The position numbers and the translations under genes were made by a program. The notes under the pieces are model-generated. The model had not been told where the DNA came from. It ran no database searches and saw only the letters and a list, made by a program, of their open reading frames with translations. This document shows, piece by piece, positions 11,601 to 24,480 of a stretch of DNA of 64,000 nucleotides (positions are counted from its first letter, which is position 1; every line of letters starts with the position of its first letter). The DNA comes from Acanthornis magna (lineage: Eukaryota > Chordata > Aves > Passeriformes > Acanthizidae). Location of the stretch: the NCBI GenBank assembly GCA_036785705.1, contig JAWUZG010000036.1:13449501-13513500 (forward strand), read 5' to 3'.

Positions 11601-14600
11601 AATCACATTCTGGACCAATCACCAGTATCTGAATGAGGAAGGCTCCATGTGCAGTCCAGTGCCACAGCATCACTACCAAGGGGTCTGCCCCAGACTGCTG
11701 CAGGATAAGCCACAGCAGCTCACCAACCCAAATGAAAGCTTAGCCTTTGAGAAAGAAAAAAGTTATTATTTCTCAGTCAACTCAGATTTGAAAGGCTGAA
11801 CGGGCTTGTGCAAAGGAAACATTAAGACTCACAAACTGCAATGCCACAGGAAGGGAGAAGAGTGGGAATAACAGCCCTGTCATAGATCCCTTTAAGCTGA
11901 TAATGAAGTCATGTAGGGAGGACACATCATCATCCAGTCCTGCCTGCTCACAGACAATCCTGTACTAGATCCCAAGTCAAGAACTTCACACACTCCACCT
12001 CAAGTCGTCACTCCGTCCACCACAAACCACAAGGGACACTCTGCATGATGAGAAATGAAGCCACAAAAATTACATTGTGCTACAATAAGGCAGGAAAAGA
12101 CCTGTCATCACCACTATCTTAAATATCTTAAATGTATCACCTGAGGTTGCAGGGATGCATGTGAAGTGATGCTAGGGACTAATCTCCTGCATCACATAGA
12201 AACACTTACCAAGTCTAAGTAGTCCCTGCAATCATAGCCTGGAAGGAAGTTTCTCTACAAGTCTGAACCCAGCTATCATTTTAACTCCAGTATGAGACTC
12301 TGGGCACGTCCCAGAAAAGGCCCTCTGTTTCACTCAGGAAGTGAGCACCATGGTCATCAGGGTATCTTCAACAGTTTTCTCTCCCTGTACATACAATGTT
12401 TTAGAGAATAGCAAAAACATAAGCAGGAGAAAAGTTCCTAGGATTTTAGCTTGTTATCTGTGCTCCCCTGCCTGTACTGAAAGCTCTTTATTGAGCATTT
12501 AAATGTCAGCCATCCTTCAGCCAGCTAGTGTCACCTACCTACTCTGCTGCAGTGAGTGGCTCCTCACACAGCTAGAACAGAAGCTCTTCTTGTTGGTGCC
12601 CCAGCTCACAACTTACACTTGGCTCTTTTGATTCCAGCTCAGTGACACCAGCCCAGAAAGTCACCTACACTTGCCTACACAGTGAGTCCTGTGTTACATA
12701 CAGCTCAACAACTTTCACTTAAAAGTCAAAATACGGTTGTTAATTCAACCTCACTTGCATCAGATAATGGTATATCATTACCCTTATCAAAGGCCTTTGG
12801 TAAAGCATTGATTTAGTAATTGGGTCATATCTGACCCAGGTTGATATTCTCCTTCCCCAAAGGATTTTGCCTCTCCTTTCTCCTCCTTACCTTATGATGC
12901 AATTAGAAAACTTTCTGCAGCATTTCAGATTTTCTTTAAGGATCAGATCAACTAAGGTTTGGGTCACTTTAAACAGACTTTCACAAAACAAGAACTCGGG
13001 GCTACAAAGCAGTAACACAATCTAGTATTTTCTGCCATGCTGCACAATCATGCTAACTCATACCCCCTGTGCTCCCTGCTCATTCATCTACAAGCCTACA
13101 TCTTCGTAACACACGGAGCTTTTACCCATTCTGTTTGTTTTTCTTCTACAAACAGCTATGGTAGAGACAGTTCTGATAAGGATATGTAAGAATTATCTAC
13201 AGCCGTGGTGTTTCTAAAGTGTTCACACATCATTAGTAACCAAGCAAAAGAGAATACAGAGCTCTGCACTGAGCTAGAAGGGTAAGGACTGCTATTTACC
13301 TGCACTGCAAAGATAACACAGACTGGGTTTTTTAAGCTGCTTAGGAAGCACATTATTTCTAATACTCCATTTATAGGTAAGCTCTAAAAAGAGAGAGAGG
13401 GAGTGCAAGTGCCAAGTAAATACTTTGACTGAAAGGGATCAAAGATGTCTGATGTCTGAGACTGTCCCCGTCCTTTAGCAGCAAGCTGAGTCACTGAGTT
13501 GGCTTCACCATATCATCTATCCTAATTCGCAGTTAAGAGTTAACGCATATGAGTTAACTGAATATGAGACTCTCATACATCGAATTAATCACAATAGAAG
13601 CAGTTTGCTACCAAGGAGTTGGTTTGTGTTTACCCACCTCTTACCCACAGTAGAACAACAACATGAATTGTCATTAAATAGTCACAGTGGGGATGTCTCC
13701 ATGGAAGCTAAACAGCAACAGAAATGCAGAGCTAGACTTCAGCTTCCAGAGAAGACTTCTTAAAATAAAGGCGAACAGGACTTGTTACATAGGTAGCATC
13801 TTGCTAATCTAGCCAATACTAGTGGAAATAAACCAGACAAGCCTCTATATTTACAAAGACTTGTCATTACCAAGTAATCAATGGCAATGTACCAGTTGCT
13901 ATTCAGCACTAGAAAAAAATAAAGACAGAAAAATTAGACCATGATTTTCACCTGCGGTAGGCAAAGGCAGGTACATGGGACTGTCTTTGTAACACGAAAA
14001 TACATCAGAAAGGAGTCGTATAGGAAGAGATGGGGGAAAAATGTAAATAATTACATTCAGAGCATAATATTCACCTCAAGAAAGGAGAGGTAAGCAAGTA
14101 AAGTGAAAAATATTCACAATTATCAAAGGAAGAGGTGTTTTTCCACATCTTGTGTATAGCATACACTCAGCTCTTCTCACTGTAGTTGCCATGGCAAAAC
14201 AACATTGCAAAATCAATGCCATTTCATGGAATTTTTATTGCACCAGCTTTAACCTTGTTGGGTTCAGAATATTAGTAGAGTAGTAACACTGATAACACCT
14301 GTGCAGAGTTGCAACATACTATTTTGTTCACACTTTAATGCAGCAATTTACAATAGCTGAACTGCTCCCACACCAGTCTCACATGCTGACGTGAGCTAAT
14401 ATGCTTTGCCATTGTTTCCCACTGCCTTGTACTTGCTCAACCTACCCACCCTCTGGGTCCTGGGCCGATATCCTAGGCAGTAAAATAATGCATTCCTTCT
14501 GCTCCTATTTTGCTTGCATTGCAGTAGGCAGGCATAAATTTTAAAGGCAGCTGACCTAGAACTGACACCGTCCCCACCCTCTCCCTCTTTTTAAGCTACC

Positions 14601-16809
14601 ATACAGCATAGTGGACATGCTGCTGAGCATTGTAAACACCAGCAACTGCACCCTCCCTGGGAGGCTCTTCCAGGACAGAGCAGGAACCAGCTGTGCTGGC
14701 ACCTTTGGCGCAGCGCAACGTGAACCTTGGGAAGTGTGATGTGGGCAGCAACTGCACAGTGACAGGCAATGGCAGAACTTTAGGGTGACAAAAGACACTT
14801 TAAAGGATATGCGCTAAGCATTTTTAAATTAAAGTCTCAGAATACTCCTTCTACCCAAGGAAGCATGCTGACAGTGTCATTAAAAAAGCTGCTGCTCCCA
14901 AGTCCAGTCTTGCCACGTGTACTCTTTGGAGCACTCCAGGAAGCAACTACACTCCCATATTCTAAATCTATTCAGTCCAGAGCTGATAATTTATACAGCT
15001 GTGGCTGAAAGTTTTAAATTACTGGGGGATATGCAGGGAGGTATAGAGGATGTAGGTTGTTGTTTAAATTAACATTCTTCAGCATGATGAAAGGTCTGGT
15101 TAATCACTATGAAACACACTCAGAAGTATTAATATCAGGCAATCCGTGAAGTCATGTTATACCATTGTTTGGAGACTCAGGCCTTTCAGTCAGAACAAGT
15201 GAACAGAGCAGTAAAGCCATGAATATATTTCTAATTTCTCATGACACTCCATTTTTTATTTCTGCATTCCAAAGAATATCTCCACTTAAAAAAAAAAAAA
15301 AAAAGAAAAGTTATTAGTTTGCACCTGACCAAAGTTACTATGGAAGTGAAATACCATATTTTGAAATGGAGGTGAGGGGGAAAAGCCAGACGTTTCCCAG
15401 GATCTGTTGTACTTTGTACTCAATTCAGGAATCGCAAAGGGGTGCAGAAAGGACACCTAAAAGGCATCTGAAGTTTAGGGACAGCTGGATGAAATGACCT
15501 TGCAGGCTCATCCTGAAATCAAAACCACTTGTGAAGTCAAAACCACTTGTATTGTGCCTATATATGTTGAAACCAGAGATGAATGCATGAAATTAGTACA
15601 TTATATACCCCCATTTGATTCTGTTTGAAATTTGAGCAAGCTTTTGGGTACTACTCAAGCCATCTTGCATGTTTCTTACACTAGTTGTGTGGTAACTTTC
15701 CACAGCACCTTTTCCTTTGGAGATGACTCACTCGTTGGAGGCTGATCCAGTCTGACAGCTTGGGCACATGGGGTGAACACAAGAATGGGAGCACCTTTGC
15801 TTTGACACAGTGCTAGCGGCAGTTCCAAAAATACTCTTTTCCACTTGCTATGCAGATACCCTTCCAAGGACTGTGGAAGTGCCGGACTTTCAAAGGGATC
15901 TTGCAACAGACTTCGAGGTCAGAACTCAACAAACATTATAGAATAGGAATATTCATCATTGCCTACAAGCATTAGAGCGAGGAAACATAGAGACACAGTG
16001 ACCCAGAGGAGTCAAAGGCCTGTGGAGGCTAAAGAAAAAGATTGCGTGGGCAACAGAATGTTGCATGGACAGTATGCAGAAGGCAGCCCAACCTCACCGG
16101 CTTGCATGAGAACAAAACTATCCATCACCTAAAAACATTAACTGGCTTGATCAGCAAAAGCATCTCACAAGATTTTTTAAACCAGATCTTGTGATAAAAA
16201 TCCAACTTTAACAAAGTGTCAGCTCTTCATTCAAATTCCAAGAAATCAATATGCAGGAGTTTGCTGAACAAAATGCAAAGTAGAGGTTGGTATTATGGGC
16301 AAAGATACATTAATGAAAATAAACAGCTGTGAAGGTGTACTTCTGCTCCAGATCCAGTTATCTAGACCTTAGTTCCTTTGCTAAGAGGGATTTCTAAAAC
16401 TCTTCATTATTTTACACTTTCCGGAAGCTCAAGAACAGTACAAAAAGTAGCACTATGAAGGCTGTGAGTTTGTGACAGTAGAGCTTTTAAAAATAATCTT
16501 AGAACACCAAAAGGCAACTTCACAGAGAAGCAGAATCAAACAACACATCCATGCAAAAGCTTAATCACAGGTGTGATGTAAGGATTTTTCATCTTCCATC
16601 AATATTTTCCACTAGCCCAGTAGAATGTAGTTTTTACCATCTTTCCAAGCATTCAGAGACCACCCAGGACCACAAGTCATCTCTGCTGTTTAAAATACAA
16701 CAGTTCATCCAGACAGCATGTAGGGATGTACCAGCTGTGTCTGGACAAGTTGACTGCACATTTTTTTTCCTCTTTTCGATCCTGAAAGATTGCCAAATAT
16801 AAATAGCTC

Positions 16810-16831
16810 AAAAAAAAAAAAAAAAAAAAAA
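16810..16831. repeat. Poly-A tract (22 A)
   Basis: This is an uninterrupted A run in ELOVL7 intron 1. No gene-like sequence precedes it, so it is not evidence of a retrocopy. Confidence 0.9.
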
Positions 16832-19800
16832 TCGCATCAACAAAATGCATTAGGCAATGGATGTGAAACATCAGAACAACACAGGAGACAATAATACTCC
16901 CAACAAAGAAGCTTGGCAAGCAGCAGAGTACTCAGCCTGATACTAATGTTCATTTAAAACACCAGTATACTAGAAACAGACAAGTGTCTAATAAGTCTAC
17001 TCAGCATGCTACAGCAGTAAAACAGAACAAAACTGTCTCCAATACAAAAGCAAAATAGACTTAGGTATAGCTATGCATTTAAGTTATCAAAAAAAGTCTT
17101 AGGCAGCATTTTGACATAAAGATTTCAGTGCTTTGCAGAAGAGGTCAGTCGCTCTTTGTATGGAGCTCTCAGTACTCAGATAAAAAGGTGCATATCTTCT
17201 ACCATTTAACACAGCAAAGCTGTAAGCAAAACCAAAGTGTTGTGTGCCAGTTTAATATTCCAGCTAATACACAAAACTAGCAGGCCTCACCCCTTTCTGA
17301 ACCTAAAGCAACACCTCAGCCCTCATCGTGAAAATGTTTCCAAGCAGAGTGGTTGGCTTCTACTCCTGTTCTTCTGCCTCACTTCAGAATGACTCTATTG
17401 CTCACATTTAAACCAAAGAATTTGCTTTCACCCACATTCCTTGTCTTATATATACATTATTCAGGTTCTTCCTGCTGACCATATCCAAAAAGCTATCCCA
17501 CTGACTGGAAAGGAAGATGGGATCTCTGCCCACTGCAGTCATCTTAAAGAATGAGCCAAGGCCATATGATTTCACAGACTGTAAAAGTGACTCCCTCACT
17601 TATCACAAAAGTCTTTTTAGATTCAATCAAGTTTTGTTTGATGCTTCAGCACCTTGGATGAGTGCAACTGATGAAATATCACACTTTACAACAATATGTG
17701 TAAAGTGTCTACAGGATAAAAGCAACACCAGATTGCACAATTTCCACACTTCCAGAGGCAATTTTCCATTCCATACTTTTAAATGTGTTTCAAATGGGGT
17801 ATATAAGATGTTCAGATTTAAAATAAAGTAGCAATCTCCTGTCAAAAGACTGGGAAAAACTTCAGAGCAAACCAGAACTTGGCACAGTCCAGTCCGTGTT
17901 CGGGAACATTTTTTCCACAACTTTCTGTTAATCTTCCCTAACTGACCAAGTGGATCACTTCAGTTTACGAAAAGTGGTTTCAGGATAATCTGAAACTGAA
18001 ATGGACAATATTTCACCCCATAAGCTTTCAAGCAGTTATTAAACGACTCATTGAAGAGAGGCACAGAAAGCTCTAACAGCGCCTGAATTTTACATTCCCT
18101 CCTCCCTTCTCCAAAATCTGCCATGTTCCTAGTTAGAAGTTAAACTGAGTGAACTTTTTGAGCATCAGACTATGGCATGAAGCTATTTACAACCTTGTCT
18201 TACAGTTTTGTACCTTTTTCACGTAAAAACAAAATCAAACAAACTCCTTAACAACCTGACTTGTTACAGAACAACAGGTGCTAAAGAAATGTTGTCAGCA
18301 CAACAGTAATAATGTGAGTGATTGTAACAAGGCTTTTGAGAAGTGCACCTCACAAGTAGTTTTTTGAAAGGTTTAATTTCAAAGTTGACAATCATCACTT
18401 GAGATTACTCCATTAGGTTCTTGGCATCTGTAGACAGTATATCCTACAATTCTACGCGAGACAAAGGTGGACAGGGTACTTTGACTACAGTACTCTGACT
18501 ACAAAAGTGAAAAAGAATGTATTTAATCCCCATTTTGTCAACTGTACCTCTAAACAAACACAAGAGGGATTGTTGTGGATATTAAGAATGCAAATACTGT
18601 AAAGTATACTATTCACTCACAATATACCTGAACCTAAGTAATTTTCACCTGTACAAATGGAAACATTGCTGGCTACTGCTTCTCTGAACTGACTACTGAC
18701 ATTTCCATGCGCCCATCCCCATCTATTCATAAGGCTACAGGGTAAACAAATACTGCGGTATTTACTTAACAGAATAAATGAGCACATTGACCAACAACCC
18801 TGATAATCTTAATGCGTCAGCCAATACCTTTTCATTAAAAACAATACAAAAAAGTTTTGCACTTCACTTCCTAACAGATCAGGTGAAAACAAATTAGAAA
18901 AAAAAAATCTACTTGCCACCTCAACGAACTTTCCTGAAAGAAAGAACACAGTACCAATGTGAACCATTCCTATAATCTAAAAAGCATACAGAGAACCACT
19001 GAATCAGGTTTTTGTGACTTTGCTTTAAGTCATTTCAGGACTGATGATACAATGCAAATTATTTCCAAATCAACAAACTGATCTTTGTGAGTCAGACTCC
19101 AGCAAGAGTCGTCCCCTTCTTTTGTTGGAAAACAAAGAATAAAAGGAATAGAGTAAGCTATATTTTTATCTGAGGCATAGCCATAAACCCCGAATGCAGT
19201 CACTGGGATAGGAGCATTCTCTCAAATTCCAGCCCATGAGATGCCGGTTGAAACTTAGCAGCTTTTTGCACAGTACATACCATTTCTTTGCACAGGATTT
19301 TGCAGTGCACTAGACAAAGTTACGCTCATATTCACATGCATTCAGTGAGGCATTGCTTAAAAAAAAAAAAAAAGTATTTGAATAGAGGCTCCAGGCACAG
19401 GGCCCAATGTGCAAGGCCCATATCAATATAAAACATAATCCAAACTACAAAGAATTCACAATACAATTAAACACAGGCAGGCAGCACGAAGGAATTCATA
19501 AAGCTGCTACATGCAGCTTCCCTCTTGAGCACAGCCTGCTCAAGCAGAGCAAGTCTGGCTGTTTACAGGGTAAGTTTGCAATTATAAGAGCACTTTTAAT
19601 AGTAGCAATGTAATTTTAATCAACCTCTCTCCCCATTACTCATACCTGCTCCTATGTCACCCCTGACTTCTGCTGGAACAACCATTTTTCTGGCTGCATA
19701 ATGAAATGGATCGGGAAACAGACCCAGGGAGGAAGAGGCAGCCTCACAGGAAAAGAAAGGGTAGTTTTTAACCCAGACCAGATCCTCGGTGCTTCTTAGC

Positions 19801-22328
19801 ACAAGCTTCCACCAAGAAATATACCAGCACAAAAGAAAAGGGACACAAAAAGCACCTGCAAAGGAAAGCATGTGGAATAGCAGAAATTTTAGTGAAACTA
19901 CAGCATCAGCCTAAGCAGGCATCACAAGTGGAGTGGAGATAAGGGCTGATGTTGCTTTACCCTGGCGCAGTTAAAGGGGCAATCTGAATACCATTGGTCC
20001 TAGCAAATAAGGCGATTCATAGAGTTTACTGACACCTATATTTGTTCTCCTTGTGACATTTGTGCCTCTCCATAGGTGAATGCCAGAGTTTCCTTTGGGT
20101 TAGATAGGCTTTACAAGTAGTTTGAGATTCGTGTGCTGCCTCAGGATTTTGAATTTAAATACTGCTAAAATTCAGTTCCTCAGACTCTCACCCAGAACTG
20201 AGATAACACTTAAATACACTTAAATCTGTGCTTTTCTAAGCTGCGTATTCATCTCACATTACTACATTCACAAACTGCTTAAAGGTGTTTTCTAGTCAAC
20301 ATCTTCAGTGATAAATTGCTGTGTGTAACCATCATAAGCAGACAGAACAAAAACAGCAAAACACATGCAGAAGAAAAAGAAAGACATATATTGATAGACA
20401 CATTGAAAGCATTTTACTTTGTGAATTAAGTAAAAATAGACCAAAAAAACCCTATTCAATATTTCCATGTCAATGGTCAGCATTAAACAAAACCAAAGAC
20501 AAGTAAAGTTAAGAGACACCTGAGTTATTCTGCTGTCTCTCATCAGTGTAAACTTATGTATTTAATTTTTAACTTTTTGATTTTCAACTAAGTATCATAT
20601 ACATAGAAAAAATTCTTAACTGCAATGTCACTGGTGACTTTGCAAAACTTTTGGCAAATTGAACATGTGACAACAAGCTAGAAAAACTAAAACTATTGCC
20701 TGACGCTGTAGCTTTAATGGTACCTTTTAAAAGGAACTGTTTTTAAAAGAAAGTACAATTGGGTTTACAAAATCAAGTACTTGTTTTGTTAATCCTTTTC
20801 CTTTGTTCTAATTATCTCATAGTTTTGGGGAGCAGAAGGTTTAGTTTTCACCATTTAAGCTGCATTTGCCCTTTACACACAGCACTGAGCCTGAGTGCTG
20901 GGTGAGGTCGATGGGCAAGCACATGGGACTTGCCCCCCAGCACTGTGCAGCAGCACAGGGTAACAACGCAGCTTCCAACACAGACCAACTTCCTTTCAAG
21001 GACTCGGAAAGGCCTACCAAAACTGCTGTTTGAAGTTAACAATCCATAAACTGCAGCAGAGAAAAACACAATCAAGTCAGCCATTGCTTGAATTTAATAC
21101 GTACTTGGGCAATGAGAAACTGATAAAAACACAGGGACAGTGTGTGCCACATGCTGTGACTTCAGGAAAGAAAACTAGAACAGTGAAGAGCTGCAGTGAA
21201 GGACAGAGGAATTGTGAGGGGAACAAGTATTTCTTCCTTTGCAGCTACAGGCTTTGAGAAGCAGCTTTAAGTTTTAGACATCCATTAGCCTGAAGTGAAT
21301 ATGAGTGTTGGGCTATAACATTATTTGTTTAAAGTATGCTGTGCCAGTGAGGATGACAACATCCCATCTATTCATATTTGCCTCCATACTATACTATGCT
21401 CTACTATCCATATTTTACAAGTCATCCTTGATCCACTTCAGACAAAACAAAGCAGTTTGTCTTAACTCATAACTCATAACTGATAACTAAACATCTTATT
21501 TCAGCTGGGGCAGACTAGAGAGTTCACATCAGCCTTCACCAGGAAAATTATGGGGCAGCAGCCTCTGACAGCCATGCTGAGGCAGAGTCATCAGGCAGAG
21601 AGAAATGCCACATAAAGTCTGCCAAGTTAGATCCAGAATATGACAAACATGATTTCACAAGCAGCTAATGAAGATTCAGAAAGGGATCCTGGCTCATTTC
21701 CACCTCCTGCCTTTGAACACGGCACAGAGGTGATGTCCTCCCACTTCCCTCACCCCACACATGCCTCCCATGCCCATCCCATGCACTGCATGTGTCTCTG
21801 CCTCACTCTGCATCTGCCCACACCTCCAGAAATCTGTGTATTAGGCAACCAGAAAGGGGCAGGCCAGAGGGAGAGATAAGGCAAGCATTAAACCAGACAC
21901 ACTGGGCAGAAGTAGGTTCAAGAGGAAGAGCAGAAGTCCACAGTAAGGGAAAAAAAAAATATTCCCAGTTTATTGCAGCAGAAACAAAGCCAGGAAGGGC
22001 ACAGCAAGGCAAAGGGTACACACTCGGCAAAAGCCATCAGGATAGAGACACGTCCCTGATCAGCTCTTTTGCTGGTATGCAACTAGTTTATAGATATTTC
22101 AGAGTATTCGGGGAGCTTCATAACTAGTTAAATCCTATTTGGCATTATTGACTTGACTAATGCTGTGGCATCTTTCCCAACACATTCCATGAATATTGCT
22201 TCCTGTACCAGAACCTGTCTTGCTCTACCAATAAATACTTAATAGAAAGACTGCATGTTATATTGAAATACCATAAAATTGCATTATTCGCTACATTTGC
22301 AACAGAGGTGCTGCCTAGCAAGAATTTC

Positions 22329-22512
22329 ATAGAATCATAGAACGGCTGGGGTTGGAAGAGACCTTAAAGATCACCTAGTTCCAAATGCTGCCATGGGCAG
22401 GGACGCCTTTCACTGGACCAGGTTGCTCAGAGATCAATCCAACCTGGCCTTGAACACTTTCAGGGACAGGGCATCCACAGCTTCTCTGGGCAGCCTGTTC
22501 TAGTGCCTCATT
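22329..22512 (-). mobile_element. CR1 LINE 3' end, 5'-truncated, minus orientation
   Basis: The plus strand opens with catagaatcatagaa, the reverse complement of the ATTCTATG terminal repeats of CR1. It continues with the diagnostic ggttggaagagacctt...aagatcacctagtt...gggcagggac and ends near cttctctgggcagcctgttc. CR1 is the dominant avian non-LTR retrotransposon, and its copies are normally cut short at the 5' end as here. No coding sequence remains. It lies in ELOVL7 intron 1, about 1.5 kb from the CpG island, in the same orientation as the gene. Confidence 0.93.
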
Positions 22513-23869
22513 CTAAGTCTATGTTCGTCAAGGTTTTCAAATCGTAGGTCTTTGTACATTCTGTTCAGGTAAACATGTGAGTACAAGTGCTCCCATTCCT
22601 CATTTTCAGGGTATGTCCACACTGCATAATGCCATGGCGATACACCGCGATTCTACCTCTACCTGAGGCAGCTCCAAGGCAGCCTGAATCCTTCCTGGGC
22701 AGCACCCCAAGTGTTGAGCAGCAGAATAAATCAGGCAGCATGCTGTTCCCAGACTGCTCCCAACAACCAGAAAAACTTGTTCAAACTTCTCCCACATGGC
22801 AGTGTTCAGTGCAGACCTACACATGGGTCTGGGAAGGACTGAATTACAATGAAGTAAGGAAGAGAGTACCCATACATGGCTGTAAGTTTTCTGGTTTGTC
22901 TGAACAGCTTTAATTAACATACCTTGATTTCCTTTGCAAGTTAAAAAAAAAAAAAAAATCAGTAAGAGCTGGTTTGCAGCCTTACTATAACATTCCAAAC
23001 ATCCCACTATTCTATCCTGGTAACAGCAACACCCAAGATCCAACCAAAATTTCAACTCAAACATATTTACAAATTAAGTATCCACATACTTGCAATTCTA
23101 TAACAACGTACATGACACCTACAGTTGCAAAGGACAAGTCTAAGAGACTGTTTCAGTGCAGCCCCATCGAGCTGGCACTGACCTGCTTCCTCTTCCTCAG
23201 CTCCTGGCTCCGATGACAGCGTGGCCAGTCCTTAAGGACGGACCTGCTACACACGGCACCAAAGGTGACCTGACTCCAGAGAGGAGAAAAGCAGCAAGCC
23301 AGACAGCCACCCTTCCAACTTGCCAGACAACCCCTGGCTAGACATCACCCCTCTAGCCTTACATTTTAATATGACCATCATAAGCACATGGGCCACACCT
23401 CTTCCCCGACTGTAGCCAACTTTCACCCTTGCAGAGAAAGAAATCTGCGTTTCTTGATGCCTGGGACTATTCTTCTCTCTGGGAGCAAAAGGTGTGGGAG
23501 GAAAAAGGCATTTTTCAACAATGGGGGGGGCTATGCACATGCTGCGATGTGACTTGTTCTTCACGACAGGAAGGTGAGCTAAGTGCCTGTGAGGCATAGC
23601 CAGAGGGCACCGGGAGTTGTGGGGCGCAGCCAGAGGGTTTGGAGGAAGAGGAGCGCCAGACACAGCCAAAGGGTTTAGGGGAACAGACACGGTGCGGTGT
23701 AGGGCGCAGACAGAAAGCTTGAACGCCAGGCACCGCAGGGTGTGAGGTACGCTCAGTGGGGTTGGAGGAGGAAGCACCACAGGGCACTGTCTGAGAGTCT
23801 GGAGGTGCGGCACAGGAGCGTGCAGATGGGGAGAGGGAGTAGGGGTGCAGGTGCGTCCAGACGACGAAG

Positions 23870-24480
23870 GTGGGGAGGGAAAAAGCTCAGCGCGGCTCAG
23901 CCGGGGGGGTGCGGAAGAGACAAGGGGTACGCGGGCGCAGCCACGGAGTTTGAAAGGAAGGCGGGCGGGCGGCAGCCCGAGCCCCATCCCATCCCGCCCA
24001 GCCCTGCAGCCCCAGCGGGACAGACCCTGCGGAAGAACGCCGAAGGCTCCTCTTGCCAAGACCTCTGCCCGCTCCGGTTTCCCGCTCCCGCCGGCTCCAC
24101 TCAAGCGGCAGCAGCGCGGCCCCACCTGTCCCCGCACCGCCGGGCGGCAACTGCGCGGCGGCTCCGCGCGGCGGGCGGGAGGGCGCGGGCGGGGGCGGGG
24201 CGGACCGCCCAGCTCCGCCCTCCGCACGGCCCCGCACCGCCCAGCTCCGCCCTCCGCACTGTGCCGGCCCCGCTCCGCACTGTGCCCGCACCGCCCCGCT
24301 CCGCCTCCGCACCGCCCCGCACTGTGCCCGCCCCGCTCCGCACTGTACCTGCACCTCCCCGCACTGTGCCCGCACCGCTCCAGTCCGCCCTCCGCACCGC
24401 CCCGGGCCGCTCCGCGCCGCCTCCCGCACCGCTCCGCACCGCCCCGGCACCGATCCGCGCATCTCTCGGCACCGGGGGTC
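23870..24480. promoter_or_regulatory. ELOVL7: CpG island, probable ELOVL7 promoter and non-coding first exon
   Basis: A block of about 600 bp is strongly GC-rich and dense in CpG, while its flanks are AT-rich. A GC box (ggggcggggcgg, 24192-24203, Sp1-type) is visible and no TATA box is evident. It lies upstream of ELOVL7 on the minus strand, where a non-coding first exon is demanded by the spliced 5' UTR at 4606. Candidate minus-strand donors include ACAG|gtgggg near 24125 and GCAG|gtacag near 24345, but none can be chosen from sequence alone. Assignment to ELOVL7 rests on position. A divergent plus-strand transcript cannot be excluded. Confidence 0.72.
24204..24460. repeat. GC-rich degenerate minisatellite within the CpG island
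   Basis: Repeated variants of ctccgcactgtgcccgcacc and ctccgccctccgcacc recur many times over about 250 bp, with unit lengths of roughly 15-30 bp. Stop codons (AT-rich) are absent, so several frames on both strands stay open by composition. It sits in the core of the presumed ELOVL7 promoter and could vary in copy number. Confidence 0.8.

Larger units (their letters stand above)
4607..23870 (-). other. ELOVL7: ELOVL7 first intron (about 19 kb; 5' limit approximate)
   Basis: The intron runs from the acceptor at 4607-4608 back to a non-coding first exon presumed to lie in the CpG island at about 23.9-24.4 kb. The exact donor is not identified. Supported contents are an LTR-like repeat (about 6840-7840), a perfect hairpin (8588-8624), poly-A tracts (15289-15304, 16810-16831, 19361-19373, 22942-22957) and a CR1 3' end (22329-22512). 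The many short open frames show no family resemblance, and I see no other exon. Confidence 0.65.

Noticed and set aside
16551..16831. Sequence before a 22-A tract, considered as a processed pseudogene or SINE.
   Set aside because: No coding similarity, no poly(A) signal at a suitable distance, no tRNA-like promoter boxes and no flanking duplication seen.
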